Assembly: GCA_963576475.1 (NCBI GenBank)
Contig: OY754972.1
Span: 32,071,890-32,135,889 of the forward strand
Length of the DNA stretch: 64,000 bases
Source: Molanna angustata
Lineage: Eukaryota > Arthropoda > Insecta > Trichoptera > Molannidae
Direction: 5' to 3'
The notes beneath the pieces were generated by a model. It saw only the letters and a list, made by a program, of their open reading frames with translations. It was not told the DNA's origin and ran no database searches. Within the stretch, counting starts at the first letter, position 1. Every line of letters starts with the position of its first letter. Shown here one piece after another: positions 21,206 through 36,700 of this stretch. Made by a program: the position numbers and the translations under genes.

Positions 21206-22066
21206 CTATAGTTGCATGTAACACATTAGAACCAAATTCGATTGCGATATGTATAATCGAAGAATACGTACTTAGGTACCAACATTTGAATCTAAATAAA
21301 AAATATTTTACGATATTTAATTTTCTATGCAAAATGTGTATGTCAAGATAGGATAGTGTGATGGTCAGTCCTGTTTTGCTTCTCCGAATATGTAAACAGC
21401 TCAATGCATGTACGAATATGAGTACCTACCTACCTGTAGATATTATGTATTTTGCCATAAAAATGGCACGAAACGATGTCGTTACTAAATTCAATTTCTA
21501 CAAAAAAAAATCAGAAAATTTTGTGATGCACTGCTGCAATTTTTTTTTGTAGAAATATAAATTATCTATTTGATATGTTTCGGCGTTACACAATATTTTT
21601 AAAAAAATGGAAATATAGGCAATTAAACATATAAATGTCATAAAAATTTAAATTTGTATATACTTATACATTTTCAGCGTTCTAGCTTTCATATTTTTGA
21701 GATATATGGAAAAATGAAATAAATACTGATAACTTTGACTGGAATAAAAATTTTAAATTCTCAGTACATACTTATAAAAGTTTTGATGTCCTACTCTTTT
21801 CTATATTTTCTGAAATTTAAGGCTATGTGCATCAAACCAAAACCAAAAGTTATAAGGGGACATACACACTCTCAATGATCTACTCCGAATTCTGAGTTAA
21901 TCCATAGAACATATGTATTTGCTGCGAAGCCTCTTAGTTGGTGTTTTTTGGCTTCAAAGTTGAAAAAAACATGAAAATTATAAGCCTGCCTATACAAATA
22001 TCATGGCCTGAAACTATGTCGATATGTTAAGAAAAATAAATTCTCTCGAACAAATCGACAGTTGGA
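21206..22066 (-). mobile_element. Helentron-associated element, diverged copy
   Basis: The right end AATCGACAGTTGGA is the 5' TCCAACTGTCGATT end of the family in - orientation. The left end (GTTGCATGTAACACATTAGA) is a worn 3' end. The body carries the conserved CTACTCCGAATTCTGAGTTA phrase and a short AC-rich stretch after ATAAGGGG. Confidence 0.75.
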
Positions 22067-23389
22067 AAACCTTAAATTTGTCTGGATTAGGGCGATCTTT
22101 ACTTGCTCATAAGGTATAAACGTGTATTTTGAATAGGAGTAGGTATACGGTGTTGTGCCTACGTTCTGCACATGTAGTGTAGGTATTTCAATATTATCGA
22201 TGATTCTGAAAATATCTGTTTTAATTTGAATTTAAGCTATGTATAATAATATCACTTGATTGGATATATTCTTTCACGTCATTATTTGCCTCTGCCAGAT
22301 CAAACGTTGTGGCAGCTGATGACTGGACGATTTCTTTGATCTGGAAGTGATTTAATCAGGTCTGGTCCAATAGATCCACTGATTGGGGTCTGCTAACCAT
22401 CATCGACTTTCCAACACATTATTATTATTATTATACACACATTTACATCAAAACACTTAAATCTTGCGTCCAATTTTACTTCAGAAATTCTGGTACGTAT
22501 TTGTCTTGCTAGAAGCTTTTCTGAATACAAGTTAAGAGGTGTTTTGACATCTAAATTAATTGTGTGAGTTTATTTGTAACACATGTTGAGCAGATTTTGA
22601 TTTAAACAATTTTTATACGGAACCTTTATTTAAATTTATATATTAGACTTAAACTTTATATAAAAAATATATATATTTAATGGTGTAAGTAGGGAAAACC
22701 GAAAGCTACAACTCGCTGTCATTGAAAACAGTAAAATCATTCATAATAAATATGATTTTTTATAACTGTATTTTCCACGTAGGTATGATAATTTTAAATC
22801 ATTTAGTTAGTGAAGTAAGTTTTTCCTAAGCTGGAAAATGATCTAATGACACTGACAGCGAATTCAAACTTCCTATTATAATTTATGAGTAAGTACCTAC
22901 TAAATGTAAAATTTGTAAACGTAAAAATAATTTTAAAAGTTTAATTCACTCGTAGGTAACTAATATGAAGCAATCTTTGTTTGCATACTACGTTTTATTC
23001 ATTTAACGAATATTTTATTATTATGGATATTCACTATTTAAGTCAAAATGCGCCTTATCTAAGAGACCATTAAAATCTTTGAGTATTTGTATTTATCTAT
23101 TATTAACGATTAGATTATAATCATTATTGACATAAATAAATTACTAGTAATCAAGTCGTAAAATTAAAAAGTCATCAAAATGCCCATTTCATTCGCTTTT
23201 AAATCTCAGCACACGAGTGATCGAAACCGCATACTCGTAGGTTCTGATATTTAACATTTTATGCAGATGTTGTGAACCAGCGGACACAAATAAGTAGGTA
23301 CATAAATAAACTCATAACGTGGATTAAAACGATGTCTGATTTATGATATTTAATTAATAAAGATCTAGTAAAACACTTTATGGTATAGT
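22067..23389. other. AT-rich sequence, no gene seen
   Basis: No repeat or gene recognised; a (TTA)n stretch lies near 22415. Confidence 0.45.
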
Positions 23390-23600
23390 ACGAAATATAG
23401 AGATCCGAAGGCCACGAGATATTATATAATTTAAAGAAGAAGGTTCTGGAACGAATGCGTATCGTGTTACCCAGGAAAGCAGTCCTCCAGGACGTCCTTC
23501 CAAGAGATACAAGGATAGCTGGCAATCCACGTCTCAAGAAAGAAATTGACGCAGGACTATAACAGACCTAAAATAGAGAAAGAAGAAGTTGATGAATATA
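23390..23600 (+). mobile_element. LINE 3' end fragment
   Basis: AGAAGAAGGTTCTGGAACGA, then CCTCCAGGACGTCCTTCCAA and GATAGCTGGCAATCCACGTC, parallels the copy at 62690-63190. The frame is broken. It ends in GA-rich sequence, as the relatives do. Confidence 0.75.
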
Positions 23601-24654
23601 AATAAAATATGAATAAAACTGAATCTTTAATACTTTATTTAGAGATTTTATCAATTCTACATTTTTACTCTTCAATTATTCGATGTCGTAATCTTGACAA
23701 TCATGGCAGCCATCAGCCGTAACATAGGTAGATGGATCATGGATACAGACTTAAATTTCCACTTTCTTAATTAAGTTGGCAGTAGATTTTAAATATACAT
23801 CCTGAATATTATTTGTTTTTAATAGTAAAAAAGTTTAACATCTCTGGTATATAAGATTGATATCTTAATAAAAGTAACAAAGACAGGTTTGATTGGATCA
23901 ATTTATTATAGATAAACGTTAAGATTATTTATATTATTTTATAGCTTGATGAAAGTGGAACGATATACCTAACTATACTAAGATATATTTATAAAACCAT
24001 CGTTAAACGTAAAGTGGTATCAATAAATGGAAATCGACTTATTTTTTTAATTTACATGTGTGCAACATAATATTATATAAAATGCACTCATACAACTATG
24101 TACAGGTAAATATATTGAAGTTGAAAGTTTAAAATTCATTATTCAAACTGATTGAAGTAGATTGTTGTGTTGATAAGTTTTAAACAAGTAGATAGATAAT
24201 TATTATTAGGTACATAATCAAGTTATTTTATTATTTTCTTAGAAAGAAACAAATAATAAATCAATCTTACATACCTACGTACTATTCGATTATAATCAGA
24301 CGCTAAGCCAGTTTCAGAAATACACTAATATGGGTAACGTCAGATTAATTTTTTTTAATTTTGCAAAATTTCGCATATACAAAATTATTAAAAAAATATA
24401 TTTACGTTGTTGCTTATTGTTTATTTCCTGCATAAGTGACATTTACAGTTCAAATGTTTTACAATTTTGCCCTTATTTACTTGGACTGATAAACTGTGTG
24501 TGGACTGTTGCTCTCAAGTTATGCCATTATCTTGCCATTTTTTAAAAAATATATAGGAATAAAGATTATAAAAAATAAAAGATGAAAAGTAAAAAGAAGA
24601 AGACATTTTTTTTTGGGTTTAGACTGACGTTTAAAATGTTTTTTGTCAACACAA
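23601..24654. other. AT-rich sequence, no gene seen
   Basis: The only long frames are low-complexity and motif-free. Confidence 0.45.
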
Positions 24655-25068
24655 ACACATGTAACCAAGCTCACACTGACAGCTCGATGTCGCGATTTTT
24701 CTGAAATTCCAGCAAATTTTCGGCATCTCGTATAGATCACTGAATACTCTGTTTGGTATTTGATTTGACAAAATTATCAAATACTATATGATGAAGTCGC
24801 TAAAATCATTATTCAACAAAAACATCTTGTATTTTAGTATTAAACCACTCGTAAGGTTCCTCGCGAACAACCTTACTCTTTGAGAGTTCGCAAATGTTAG
24901 TTTACGCCAACGCGCATGTCTCTGCAATGCAATTCTCATACAAAAACTTCGTAGCATCCTCCAGTTAGGAAGCCACGTGATATCTTAACTTACATAAGTG
25001 CGACTGTGCAATGAAAACATGGTTAGTATTTAGAATTAAGTATTTAGGTCTGACTCTGCATTCGGACC
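24655..25068. mobile_element. MITE-B, truncated copy
   Basis: From CAAGCTCACACTGACAGCT through TAAACCACTCGTAAGGTTCC and GGAAGCCACGTGATATC to GGTTAGTATTTAGAATTAAG and the end CATTCGGACC, this matches the second copy at 61625-62298. The first third of that copy is missing here. Confidence 0.75.
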
Positions 25069-25135
25069 TAAGACTTATCATAGCCTTGCTGATTGTACTT
25101 CAAATGAAGAGCTATAAAATCAGATGGTACTATAA
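25069..25135 (-). mobile_element. CR1-like LINE scrap
   Basis: CCTTGCTGATTGTACTTCAA followed by ATGAAGAGCT matches the segment at 36171-36202 of the CR1-like copy (CTTGCTGATTGTACTTCGAA, then CGAAGAGCT). Confidence 0.6.
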
Positions 25136-26223
25136 ATTGTAATAAGTAGTAAAGTCCCTACGTAGAAAAGTGAATTTATCTGAGGTAAGTTTGGATTAGA
25201 AAAGACATTGATTTCTTCTATCAATTAGATGTTTATTATTATTAAGTACATACATAAATACAAAACATCACGCCAAGACATTGCCGGAGACGGCAGAAAA
25301 TGGTGAAAGCCATATTTTTGTATTTTTCTTGTGTTTTTATCTGGCAGTCAAAACATCTCAATGTCTTCACTTTTACTGATGAGTTCTTCTCATTTCTTTT
25401 TCAGTCCAATTACACAAGTGCACAATTGTGAAACATTAGAATTGTAAATGTCACTTATAAATGATGCAGGTATAGGTACCTGTATGTTTGATGAGTATAA
25501 TGTAAATCACGCCATTTTGATGCTGTGGGTCAACAAGTGTCAGGGTCATGATCTAGAGCCTTATAGCAGTACTTAATGTCATCCACCCACCTCTGCATTT
25601 CATAAAATCAAGTCATATAATAATATAAAGTCCAGGTAATGTGTATTTTCTCACTATTATTATCATTTCATATTGACAGATTGTTAAATGGTCAAACACG
25701 TATCGTGTCAGACAAAATAATTGCCTCATTCAAATATCAAAATAATTTCTTAAAATCCGCATCAAGATGTTCTTTTAGATTTTGTTTTACTTATTGTGAT
25801 ATAATTTAATATGTCAACAGCAACTTATGTGGTTTTTTATTTGTAGGAAACTGGTACTCCTGAATTCTCAGACGTTTACTTTTACAAGACCTTTTGATTT
25901 CCAGAAAAAAAATGTTGTTCAACTTCTTGTGAGCACGTTTAACTAGTTGTAACCGAGCTACAAATTTAGAGTGCAAAAACAATCATGATCAAAAAATGAT
26001 TAAACTTGCTCACATATGTGTTGCAAACTATTGATTAAACAATAGTATTAAATTGAAATGTAAAAATCATTTGTAGTGACTAACAAGAGGGTATAATAAT
26101 TAAAATATTGATAACGAAAATAATATATAAAATATTACACACAATTTAATAAAAAAAGTTAGTTGATATAAAAGAAGAAATTGCAATGTGTGTATTATTT
26201 TTGTTATATATTCCATATAAAAA
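25136..26223. other. AT-rich sequence, no gene seen
   Basis: Nothing recognised on either strand. Confidence 0.45.
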
Positions 26224-26700
26224 GTAAAAAGTTTATTCTTTTCTTCTCTTCTGGGTCACAATCCTAGGATTGGTCTGCACCAAACACTCGATCTTTCCAC
26301 CGTCCTATCTCTATCGTCCGCCAGTCTCTTCATCTCTTTGTAGATGCTACAGCGCACGTCACCGATTATCTGGTCTATATACCTAGTTGTTTCTGGGGCG
26401 ACCTCTACAGTTACCCCCATCAATCATTCCTTCGACGATGGTAAAAAGCAGTCCTGGGTGCCGGATGTTGTGGCCTATCCAAGTTGTTCTCTGTTGGGCA
26501 ATTCTTTTCATAATTTGCCTTGTCTCTCCAACCCTACTTAGTACCTCGTCGTTGCTGATGTGTTCTGACCAGTGAACTTTAGCCATGCGTCTGTAGCACC
26601 ACATTTCAAACGCAGACAGACGTCCCGTTTCGCGTTAGCTGATGGTCCATGTTTCACAGCCATATAGCAGTACACTCCAGACAAGAGTCTTGATAAAATT
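26224..26700 (-). mobile_element. LINE 3' end fragment
   Basis: The - strand reads VLLYGCETWTIS, then MWCYRRMAKVHWSEHISNDE, RIAQQRTTWIGHNIRHPG and GNCRGRPRNN. After a frame break it continues to QTNPRIVTQK. This is the usual C-terminal end of a family of insect non-LTR retrotransposons. At least one stop and one frameshift are present, so it is not functional. Confidence 0.82.
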
Positions 26701-29533
<2,833 letters not shown>

Positions 29534-30628
29534 AGTATAGATGCCGTCAAATTTCTTGAGCCTTTTAGTAGTGGAAGGAGGAGGTTTGCACATAAATTAA
29601 AAAGAATTGGAATATGTGGAAATGAAAATAAGTGGTTTTTAGATTATTTAACAGAAAGGAAACAGCAAACCAAATACGGAGATGTAACATCAGAGCCTCA
29701 GCAAATAGATAAAGGAGTTCCTCAAGGTTCGGTTTTGGGCCCATTATTGTTTATTTTATATATGAATGACATAGTGAAAACGTTAAAATTCAGTGATATA
29801 AAACTCTTCGCAGATGACACATTAATATATATAGCGAAATCAAATCTTGGTGATGGCATAGAAGAAGTTCAAATTGATTTGAATAGTGTGGTACTATGGT
29901 TATATGAAAATAAATTAAAATTAAATGTGGCCAAAACCAAGTTTCTAATTATAAGTGACCAAGGACAAAATGACAACTTCACATTAAATATTGATAATGA
30001 GAACATTGAAAAAGTCAAATGTATGAAATATTTAGGTATATTGATAGATGATAAATTGAAATTTGATAAACACTTTGAATATATTATGAAAAAAATGGCT
30101 AAAAAAATTGGTTTCTTAAAAAGAATAAGAAATAACTTAGATTTTCACACATCAAGATTAATTTTTAATTCAATTGTAATTCCCCATTTAAATTATTGTT
30201 CTAGTGTCCTTTTCCTCTGCAATGAAACTCAAAATAGAAAATTACAGATTATTCATAATATGGGAATGAGAACAATTTTAAAATGTAACAGATATACAAA
30301 AATAAACCTAATGTTAAATAAACTAAAATTAATGACAGTAAAGCAATACATTATATACAACACATTAACTTTGATTTTCAAACTAAAAAATAATATGCTT
30401 CCAAAATATATGCAGAGGGATATATTATTCAATTCCAATGTTCACACCTACCCTACGAGAGGATGTCAGGATTTTAGACTTCCAAAAACGAGATTAACAT
30501 GCACTCAAAATAGTTTATACCATAAGGGTCTTAAAATATATAATAGTTTGCCACCAAAAATAAAACAAACCACAAGTCTTGCCACCTTTCGTAGGCTAGG
30601 TGCTGAGCACATAGTTGAAAATTATTAA
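29534..30628 (+). CDS. LINE reverse transcriptase, C-terminal part (partial)
   Basis: The frame is open for about 364 codons from the truncation to TAA. It contains GVPQGSVLGPLLFILYMNDI, the RT block that precedes the active site, and then LFADDTLIY with the catalytic Asp pair. The thumb follows (NKLKLNVAKTKFLII, then KYLGILIDDKLKFDKH). The C-terminus ends in TFRRLGAEHIVENY. The protein would copy the element's RNA at a nicked target site. The fingers and the endonuclease are missing, so it is not autonomous, but the surviving frame has no stops, which suggests fairly recent insertion. There is no neighbouring host gene. Confidence 0.87.
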   Translation, partial: SIDAVKFLEPFSSGRRRFAHKLKRIGICGNENKWFLDYLTERKQQTKYGDVTSEPQQIDKGVPQGSVLGPLLFILYMNDIVKTLKFSDIKLFADDTLIYIAKSNLGDGIEEVQIDLNSVVLWLYENKLKLNVAKTKFLIISDQGQNDNFTLNIDNENIEKVKCMKYLGILIDDKLKFDKHFEYIMKKMAKKIGFLKRIRNNLDFHTSRLIFNSIVIPHLNYCSSVLFLCNETQNRKLQIIHNMGMRTILKCNRYTKINLMLNKLKLMTVKQYIIYNTLTLIFKLKNNMLPKYMQRDILFNSNVHTYPTRGCQDFRLPKTRLTCTQNSLYHKGLKIYNSLPPKIKQTTSLATFRRLGAEHIVENY

Positions 30629-30805
30629 TTTTCTCCATACTTTACATTGTTTTAAATAATTTAGTGTCATACCCTGTACCTGTACCAGAATTTATTAATT
30701 TATCAAAAAAATGTATACTTTTTGTTTTTTTGTTTATACTAGATGTATTAATTTTTATATTTTTTTACGTCTAAATAAAAGTTACTATTATTATTATTAT
30801 TATAT
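29534..30805 (+). mobile_element. 5'-truncated CR1/L2-like LINE with ATT-repeat tail
   Basis: The reverse transcriptase C-terminal half is followed by a short 3' UTR with AATAAA and a (TTA)n tract at 30787-30802, not poly-A. Short tandem-repeat tails are typical of the CR1/L2 group, so I lean to that assignment. No target-site duplication was found. Confidence 0.75.
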
Positions 30806-31828
30806 ATCGACCGAGCAAACCCACGTGACGGATTCAAGTTGTTTTCCGATACCTATGTGTATATGTATGTAAATACTGTAGGGACTTAATTTCCATTGGA
30901 AATTAGACCACACTTTACGTACCCCCAGTATTTTCCTGTAATGTTGTCAAAATAAATATATATTTTTCACAAACAAGAGTGACGATAAGGTCAATGGATG
31001 AACTGTCAATGACAGATTTGGCACAATGCCAGATAGGCGATGTATTTTGGCGGTGAAAATGTTAACTGTGTGATACATCACCCGGCTGATTGGTACTGGG
31101 TATAATTTTATCGCGTCAAATGTTCCATGAATAACCAAAAAACGATATTATTTTTGGATGAATAATGGAATTTCCGTCATAAAAAACAGCAACACGAAGA
31201 ATGTATGTAAAACAACGTACGTACCTACTCTTATTTCCATCGGGACGTCATACATAATACCTACCTATTATGTACCTACATATATACGAGTAGGTATGTG
31301 GATAATTTATTTATGAATGAAAATTTACGATGTTTTTAAAGCAGGCACATGTGCCAATCTATATAAAAATATAACAGTCAGTCAATATAATTCAGTGATT
31401 GGCAATATTGCATATTTATTTTTATTTACCGTAAACCGTTTCGGCTTATCAGGCCATAATCAAGTGGTTAATTGCAGCCTGATTCCAGTTGATTATGGCC
31501 TGATTTGCCATACCTACCTAAAGGTTGTCGGTAGACAAAAATATGTAAATACGTTGTGGAACTATATTATGTGTCCATATTTTTTGATTATTTTGAATTC
31601 TACAAATCAGAAGCCGTCTTAATCGACAGATTGAAAACTGCTTAGAATATTGTACCTATATGTTTTATTATACTCAAAAGAATTTAACGAAACAATTAAA
31701 TAGTATCATAAACATCATTTCCGTGTTTTGGGAAGATTTGTTTTGATTTATTTATTTTATTACTGTAAGAACTTACCTACCCTATAACTTATTCAAACTA
31801 GGTATATACATAGCTTAGTACCTATGTA
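30806..31828. other. No gene seen; contains one inverted repeat
   Basis: AT-rich, with GTAGGTA motifs and the hairpin at 31448-31504. Confidence 0.45.
31448..31504. other. Perfect 16-bp inverted repeat
   Basis: ATCAGGCCATAATCAA (31448-31463) and TTGATTATGGCCTGAT (31489-31504) pair perfectly around 25 bases. Confidence 0.7.
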
Positions 31829-32413
31829 GGGGAGGGTTGCCGAAGTTGGACCGGCTCCTAGATTGGACCGGTCCTGTTTTCGGCAATCCACGAACATGTG
31901 ATACGTTTGTTTGGCAACAGTGCATTCCTTATGTAACCTCGTGGTTCTTCCAATCTCGCAACGCCACTCAGTCGCCTTCTGTACGGCATTGAGCAGCGTT
32001 GTGTGTTTTTTGCAGTTTTGTTGCTATTTTTTGTTGTTGCGGCTTAGGGATTCCTGATTCTGACGGTATGTTAATAATTTCTTAATTAATACTAATCTAT
32101 AATGCGCTTATTTAGTTACAATTTGTTGTCTTTATTTTCATATTCAATGCTTCAGTAAAGTTTTAATTTTAAATTTATTAAATAATCTACGTGTTGCTTG
32201 GTTTGGACCACTTAGAGTTTCCTAAGATGGACTGGTCCATCCTAAGAAACTTTTTACAAAAAAATGTTTGCTACATTTTTTACAACCTAAGAAACTTTAA
32301 GAACAACAAAACAAAAAAAATCTGATGTTATTTTATATATCAATAACGAAAGTCTTATTATGTAATATTCTATTTCAGATAAATGATGTCTGAATTAAAC
32401 AAAAACTATAGAG

Positions 32414-32626
32414 AGGAAGTATGGAAGCTGGTCTGAAGATGATCTACAAAGAGCCATAGCAGCATATAAAAACGGAGACTATGGATTAAACGAGTGTGCG
32501 AGAACATATTGTGTGCCAAAAACAACCATAAATCGTCACGTTTTCCAAGACCATCATTTTGCTCCAGCTGATGTTCTTCTTTCTGAGCCACCTGAACAAC
32601 CGTCCAACATTGTACCAACAACATAA
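32414..32626 (+). pseudogene. Pogo-like transposase, HTH_psq N-terminal fragment
   Basis: RKYGSWSEDDLQRAIAAYKN, then YGLNECARTYCVPKTTINRH, is a clear Pipsqueak-type helix-turn-helix, the DNA-binding start of pogo transposases. A splice-acceptor-like TATTTCAG and an ATG lie just upstream, but the ATG at 32386 is out of frame with this segment, implying a small indel. The frame ends at TAA 32624, before any catalytic domain. Confidence 0.8.
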
Positions 32627-32708
32627 TCTTTAACACAAGCGGATTCTGAATCTTCAGATGAAATTGACGTAGCGACAATCATGCCAACTACCAGCCTAAA
32701 AAAAATAT

Positions 32709-33085
32709 AGAAAATTTATAAATGTGCTAAATGAAATATCACCCAAGCCGAAACTTTCGAGGAATCCACATAGTACCACAAGAAGGCGAAGATGCGGTGA
32801 TGGGAAAGTACAGAAAGCAGTTCTTATAACTAGCAGACCATACAAAATAGAATTGGAACAGATGAAAGAAAGAGGAAAAAAGAATGAAGTAAATAAAAAA
32901 TTGAACATGCCATCAACCAGCAAATCTGAAGACATAATTGAATCTGAATGGTATTGTTTTCTTTGCAATAAAATTTAAAAAGATAGCATGATCCAATGCA
33001 TGTTATGTGAAAAATGGGTGCATACAAAAAGTGCACGTATAAAAGCCAGCGAAAAACAATTTTTTTGTTGAAAGTGCATCGCTTA
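32709..33085 (+). pseudogene. Pogo-like transposase, C-terminal PHD-like fragment
   Basis: After LITSRPYKIELEQMKERGKK the frame reads WYCFLCNKI, then a TAA at 32976, then MIQCMLCEKWVHTKSARI and FFC with an in-frame TGA before KCIA. The cysteine/histidine spacing is that of the PHD-like finger often found at the end of insect pogo transposases. One expected Cys is Ser (TKSAR). It is a broken remnant. Confidence 0.7.
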
Positions 33086-33373
33086 AAATTTTATTGTTAA
33101 ATTTCTATTACCTATTCGTTAAAAAAAATTATATATTATATACTTAAAATTTATTTCTCGTATTTTTTTATAATCTTATTAGTATTTATTTTATTATATT
33201 TTTTTTAGTAATTTTGCATCTATTATTTGTTATAAAAATCTATATATTTTATACTTAAAATTTATTTCCTACATTTTTCATAATTTTATTAGTATTCTTG
33301 TTTTGTTCTCTTAATAAAAATAAAGACTTTTTTTTAAAACTTATTGGTGGTTCATTCTAGGAAACCAGTGGTT

Positions 33374-33401
33374 CAATTAAGGAAACTAGTTTCCTTAATT
33401 G
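33374..33401. other. 28-bp perfect palindrome near the pogo right end
   Basis: The half-site CAATTAAGGAAACT is followed immediately by its reverse complement. It overlaps the subterminal TTGGACC-like repeats. Confidence 0.8.
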
Positions 33402-33591
33402 GACCGTTTCCCGATGTTTAGATTTTTTTGATTTCCCAATTAACCAGTTCAATTTTCGTAAAACAAAGTATGTAATCATAAAGGTAATATTACAGGCTTT
33501 CAAACACCAGTTACCTTTTTCTGTTTTGTTACCTCCTTTCTACGTGGTAAACAAAAATATAGAAAATGGTCCATTCTAGGCAACCCTCCCC

Positions 33592-35789
33592 TATATAAAA
33601 ATTAGTACAATATCTAAAATTTCTAATTAAACTTATATAAAATATTAATTCAAATATGTTTTATAGTATAGCAAGAAGTAATTTTTTTATCATTGCAACG
33701 TCTACGTCAACGAAGAAGCACATTACGTAGCGTGTGGGAGGGTTTGAAATTTGCTAAGAAAATATGAATTCGAATCTAAAAATATTAAAACTAATTTAAC
33801 TATTTATTACATACTGCATACGCAGTGAAAGTAAATGTAAAAATATCTTACGTATGATGTATTTCGCATTTTGAAAGGAAAAGAAATCATAAATACATAT
33901 TTACACCTACCTAAGCAATATATGTTAACAAAGGGATTATTTAAAAAATATATTAGTTGTTTAATTCAGGTAATTACAAAATAAATTCAACTCTGAATAG
34001 GGAAGATTTCACTTGTAAAATTATGAGGACGTTAAAATGAGATAAATATTTCCACATATGTAAGTATTTTGCTGCTAATTTTATGTGTTTCAAAATGCCA
34101 ATGGCATACGTTATTATGAATTTAATATTTCAGATCACGTCAATTCATCGTGCATGTGTCAACATTTTGGAAAATAAATTTTTGACATCTCTCCGAAGCC
34201 ATCGCGTCCCATGGGTATCGTAAATGCTTTGAGCATGTTCGGCATACTGCTTTTTATATTTAACTGACTTTAACATAATGTGTTTTTTTATTTTTATAAC
34301 TATTAACTACGTATTGGGTTTTTTATAACGAGTAATTTCCTAGCAAATGCGTGGTTTTTAATCCATTCAATGTAGAATTGGTTAGTTTTTTATCGCGCCT
34401 AATATAGATTGGACTCGATTGATCGATGATTGATTTATTTCATCTCAATCCTGGGAATTTTTCTCTGGTTTAAAATAAGTTTGGTTGTGGATTCTAGAAT
34501 CAATAATATTGGTATTATCTATTATGTTTTGACGACATGGTTTGAAATTAATGAAGGAGTAACAAAAAAGCTTTGGGCATGCCCAAATATTGGTATAACC
34601 TTATTTATTTTTAATGTTTGGGATTTTCATCTATTTTGATATTATTGGCTTTATACTTTGTTTTGTTTGTTAGTGTTTCTAGTGATGATATGCAGAAAAA
34701 TTACATTATTTTCATACCTACTTTTTAAGATAGGAACATACCTACATACTTAGGTTTGCCCGATTTTCCTTATTATCTCTCCCCTACATCTACATACTGT
34801 TAACACGTCTTTCGCCTTTGTTTTTAAGTTTGTGGCTATTCATATTTATTGAATGACACTATTTTATAACGTCTCTTTTAAGATATCATCCAATTGATGT
34901 GATTGAAAATATTTGAATTGATCGAAAACATTAATTTGGATTATAAAATAATTATATAAAAATTAAAAGGACAATTTTTCTTTTTATATACCTAGTTGGT
35001 AGGTAGTTTATGGATGATGTCAAAATGAGGAATTTTCGCGTGTTTTTTTTTTTCGGAATTAGCGTCTATAAATCATATAAATACTCTCTGTGTTCGTTCG
35101 ACTAAGTATAGTAGGTACAAGTAATAAAATATTTATTAAAAAACTTATCTTTGGTCCGCACATAGTTTCACTCAACAATAAATTATCAAGTTGACACTGG
35201 TATCGTGTCCAACTACAATATTTCATAATAATCCATATTATGTTTTTATATTTAGGTGTTAATATCTGAGTTACATGTTTAAACGCTGAAAATTACGGCA
35301 AAAGTGAAATGTATATTTGTCTAGACGAATTATTACAGAAACTAGGTTATACAGAAGCCACATTTACCTATACCTATATACATTTTAAGCCAATGAATTC
35401 AAATTTATATTTAAAGACTGAAATTAAGTCTGATATTGAAGAGACGCACTTCTCTAGACACAAATATTAAAAAAAATTATTATGTATCATACGAGTGAGT
35501 TGTGGTCAACACTAAACTCTGCAGCACCATAAAAGTGATTTTTACGAAGTTTGATAATCTCTGAATGTATTTTTATGGAACTCGATTCATTTCCATCAAC
35601 TTATAAAAACCTTCCATCTTATACTAACACGATTTGAACAAATATGAAAAAAATGTTTTTTTCCGGAAAATGAGAGCATTTTGAATGTTTTGACACATGG
35701 AATCATGTAGAGAGTACCTATGATAATAAGTTACCTGGTGATGGTTTTGTATGTATGACGTATTGAGTAGGCACAATGCAATTCTCTTT
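33592..35789. other. AT-rich sequence, no gene seen
   Basis: Nothing recognised apart from a short palindrome TTGGGCATGCCCAA near 34572. Confidence 0.45.
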
Positions 35790-36700
35790 ATATTCCAATC
35801 TTATTTATTTATTTATTTATTTATACATCTTTTTGTACATAATATAAACAAATATAATTGTACACTGGCGGGCTTATTGCCATTAGGCAATTTCTTCCAA
35901 CCAACCAGACAGATTACAAAGTATGACAACATTGTGTATGTACAACAGCAAATAAAAAAGAGTAAAAGAAATCAAAGAAAATACGTATAACACTTAAATA
36001 CTATTAAAACAAAAAAATAAATTATAATTCATAGCAAGAAAAAGGATATGGTAAGGACAGGAGAGGAAATAGGGATCAGGTGTTCAAGGATAAAATTTCC
36101 TTCTTTAGTTTTTTCTTGAAAATACTAAGTGAGTTAGACGACGCAATATCCGGACTAAGGCTATTCCATAATCTTGCTGATTGTACTTCGAACGAAGAGC
36201 TGAGAAATTCTGTATTATGGATAGGTATGGAAAGTGTTGTACATTCAGCAGATCGGAGTGGAAGTCCATGACTGGATAAATAAGTGAATTTGCTTTTGAG
36301 GTACTGTGGCAGGTTTGGGTTCGAGAGAATATTGTACAATAGTGACAAAATGTGTATATTGCGCCGCTGGCGTATCCTGGGCCAACAAAGAAGATTGCGG
36401 TAAGGTGATATGCGATCAAATTTTTTCAACCCAAAGATGAATCTGATACATAGGTATATTCTGAAGACGTTCAAGTTTATTGAGATGCACTTCATTTGCA
36501 TCCATGTAGCATACATCGGCATAATCAAGCAATGGAAGAAGAAGTGATTGAGCAAGAATTATTTTACAACGGAATGGAAGGAAATTTTTAAGTTTATTAA
36601 GTGAATGTAGGGCAAAGAAAATATCTAATAAAAGAAAATATATAATAAAAGAAAATATGTTTAATCCATAGATAATCGTTGTATTCTTCTTAATGGTCAC
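35790..36700 (-). mobile_element. CR1-like LINE 3' end with one frameshift
   Basis: The - strand reads FRCKIILAQSLLLPLLDYAD and KLERLQN, then after a frameshift near 36430 continues GLKKFDRISPYRNLLCWPRI to SARLWNSLSPDIASSNSL and stops. The 3' UTR contains TTGGAAGAAATTGCCTAATG, then GCAATAAGCCCGCC, and ends in (AAAT)n, read as TTTA repeats at about 35800. The tail is shared with SINE-2. Confidence 0.82.

Larger units (their letters stand above)
31829..33591 (+). mobile_element. Pogo-like DNA element, internally deleted
   Basis: The ends GGGGAGGGTTGCCGAAGTTGG and the inverted right end (GGGGAGGGTTGCCTAGAATGG) share 13 perfect bases and then GGACC, and are flanked by TA on both sides (31827-31828, 33592-33593). 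It carries an N-terminal Pipsqueak-type HTH and a C-terminal zinc finger, but the DDE core that should lie between them is gone. TTGGACC/GGTCCA-like motifs recur near both ends. A TA duplication and a Psq-type HTH fit the pogo branch of Tc1/mariner. Confidence 0.82.
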
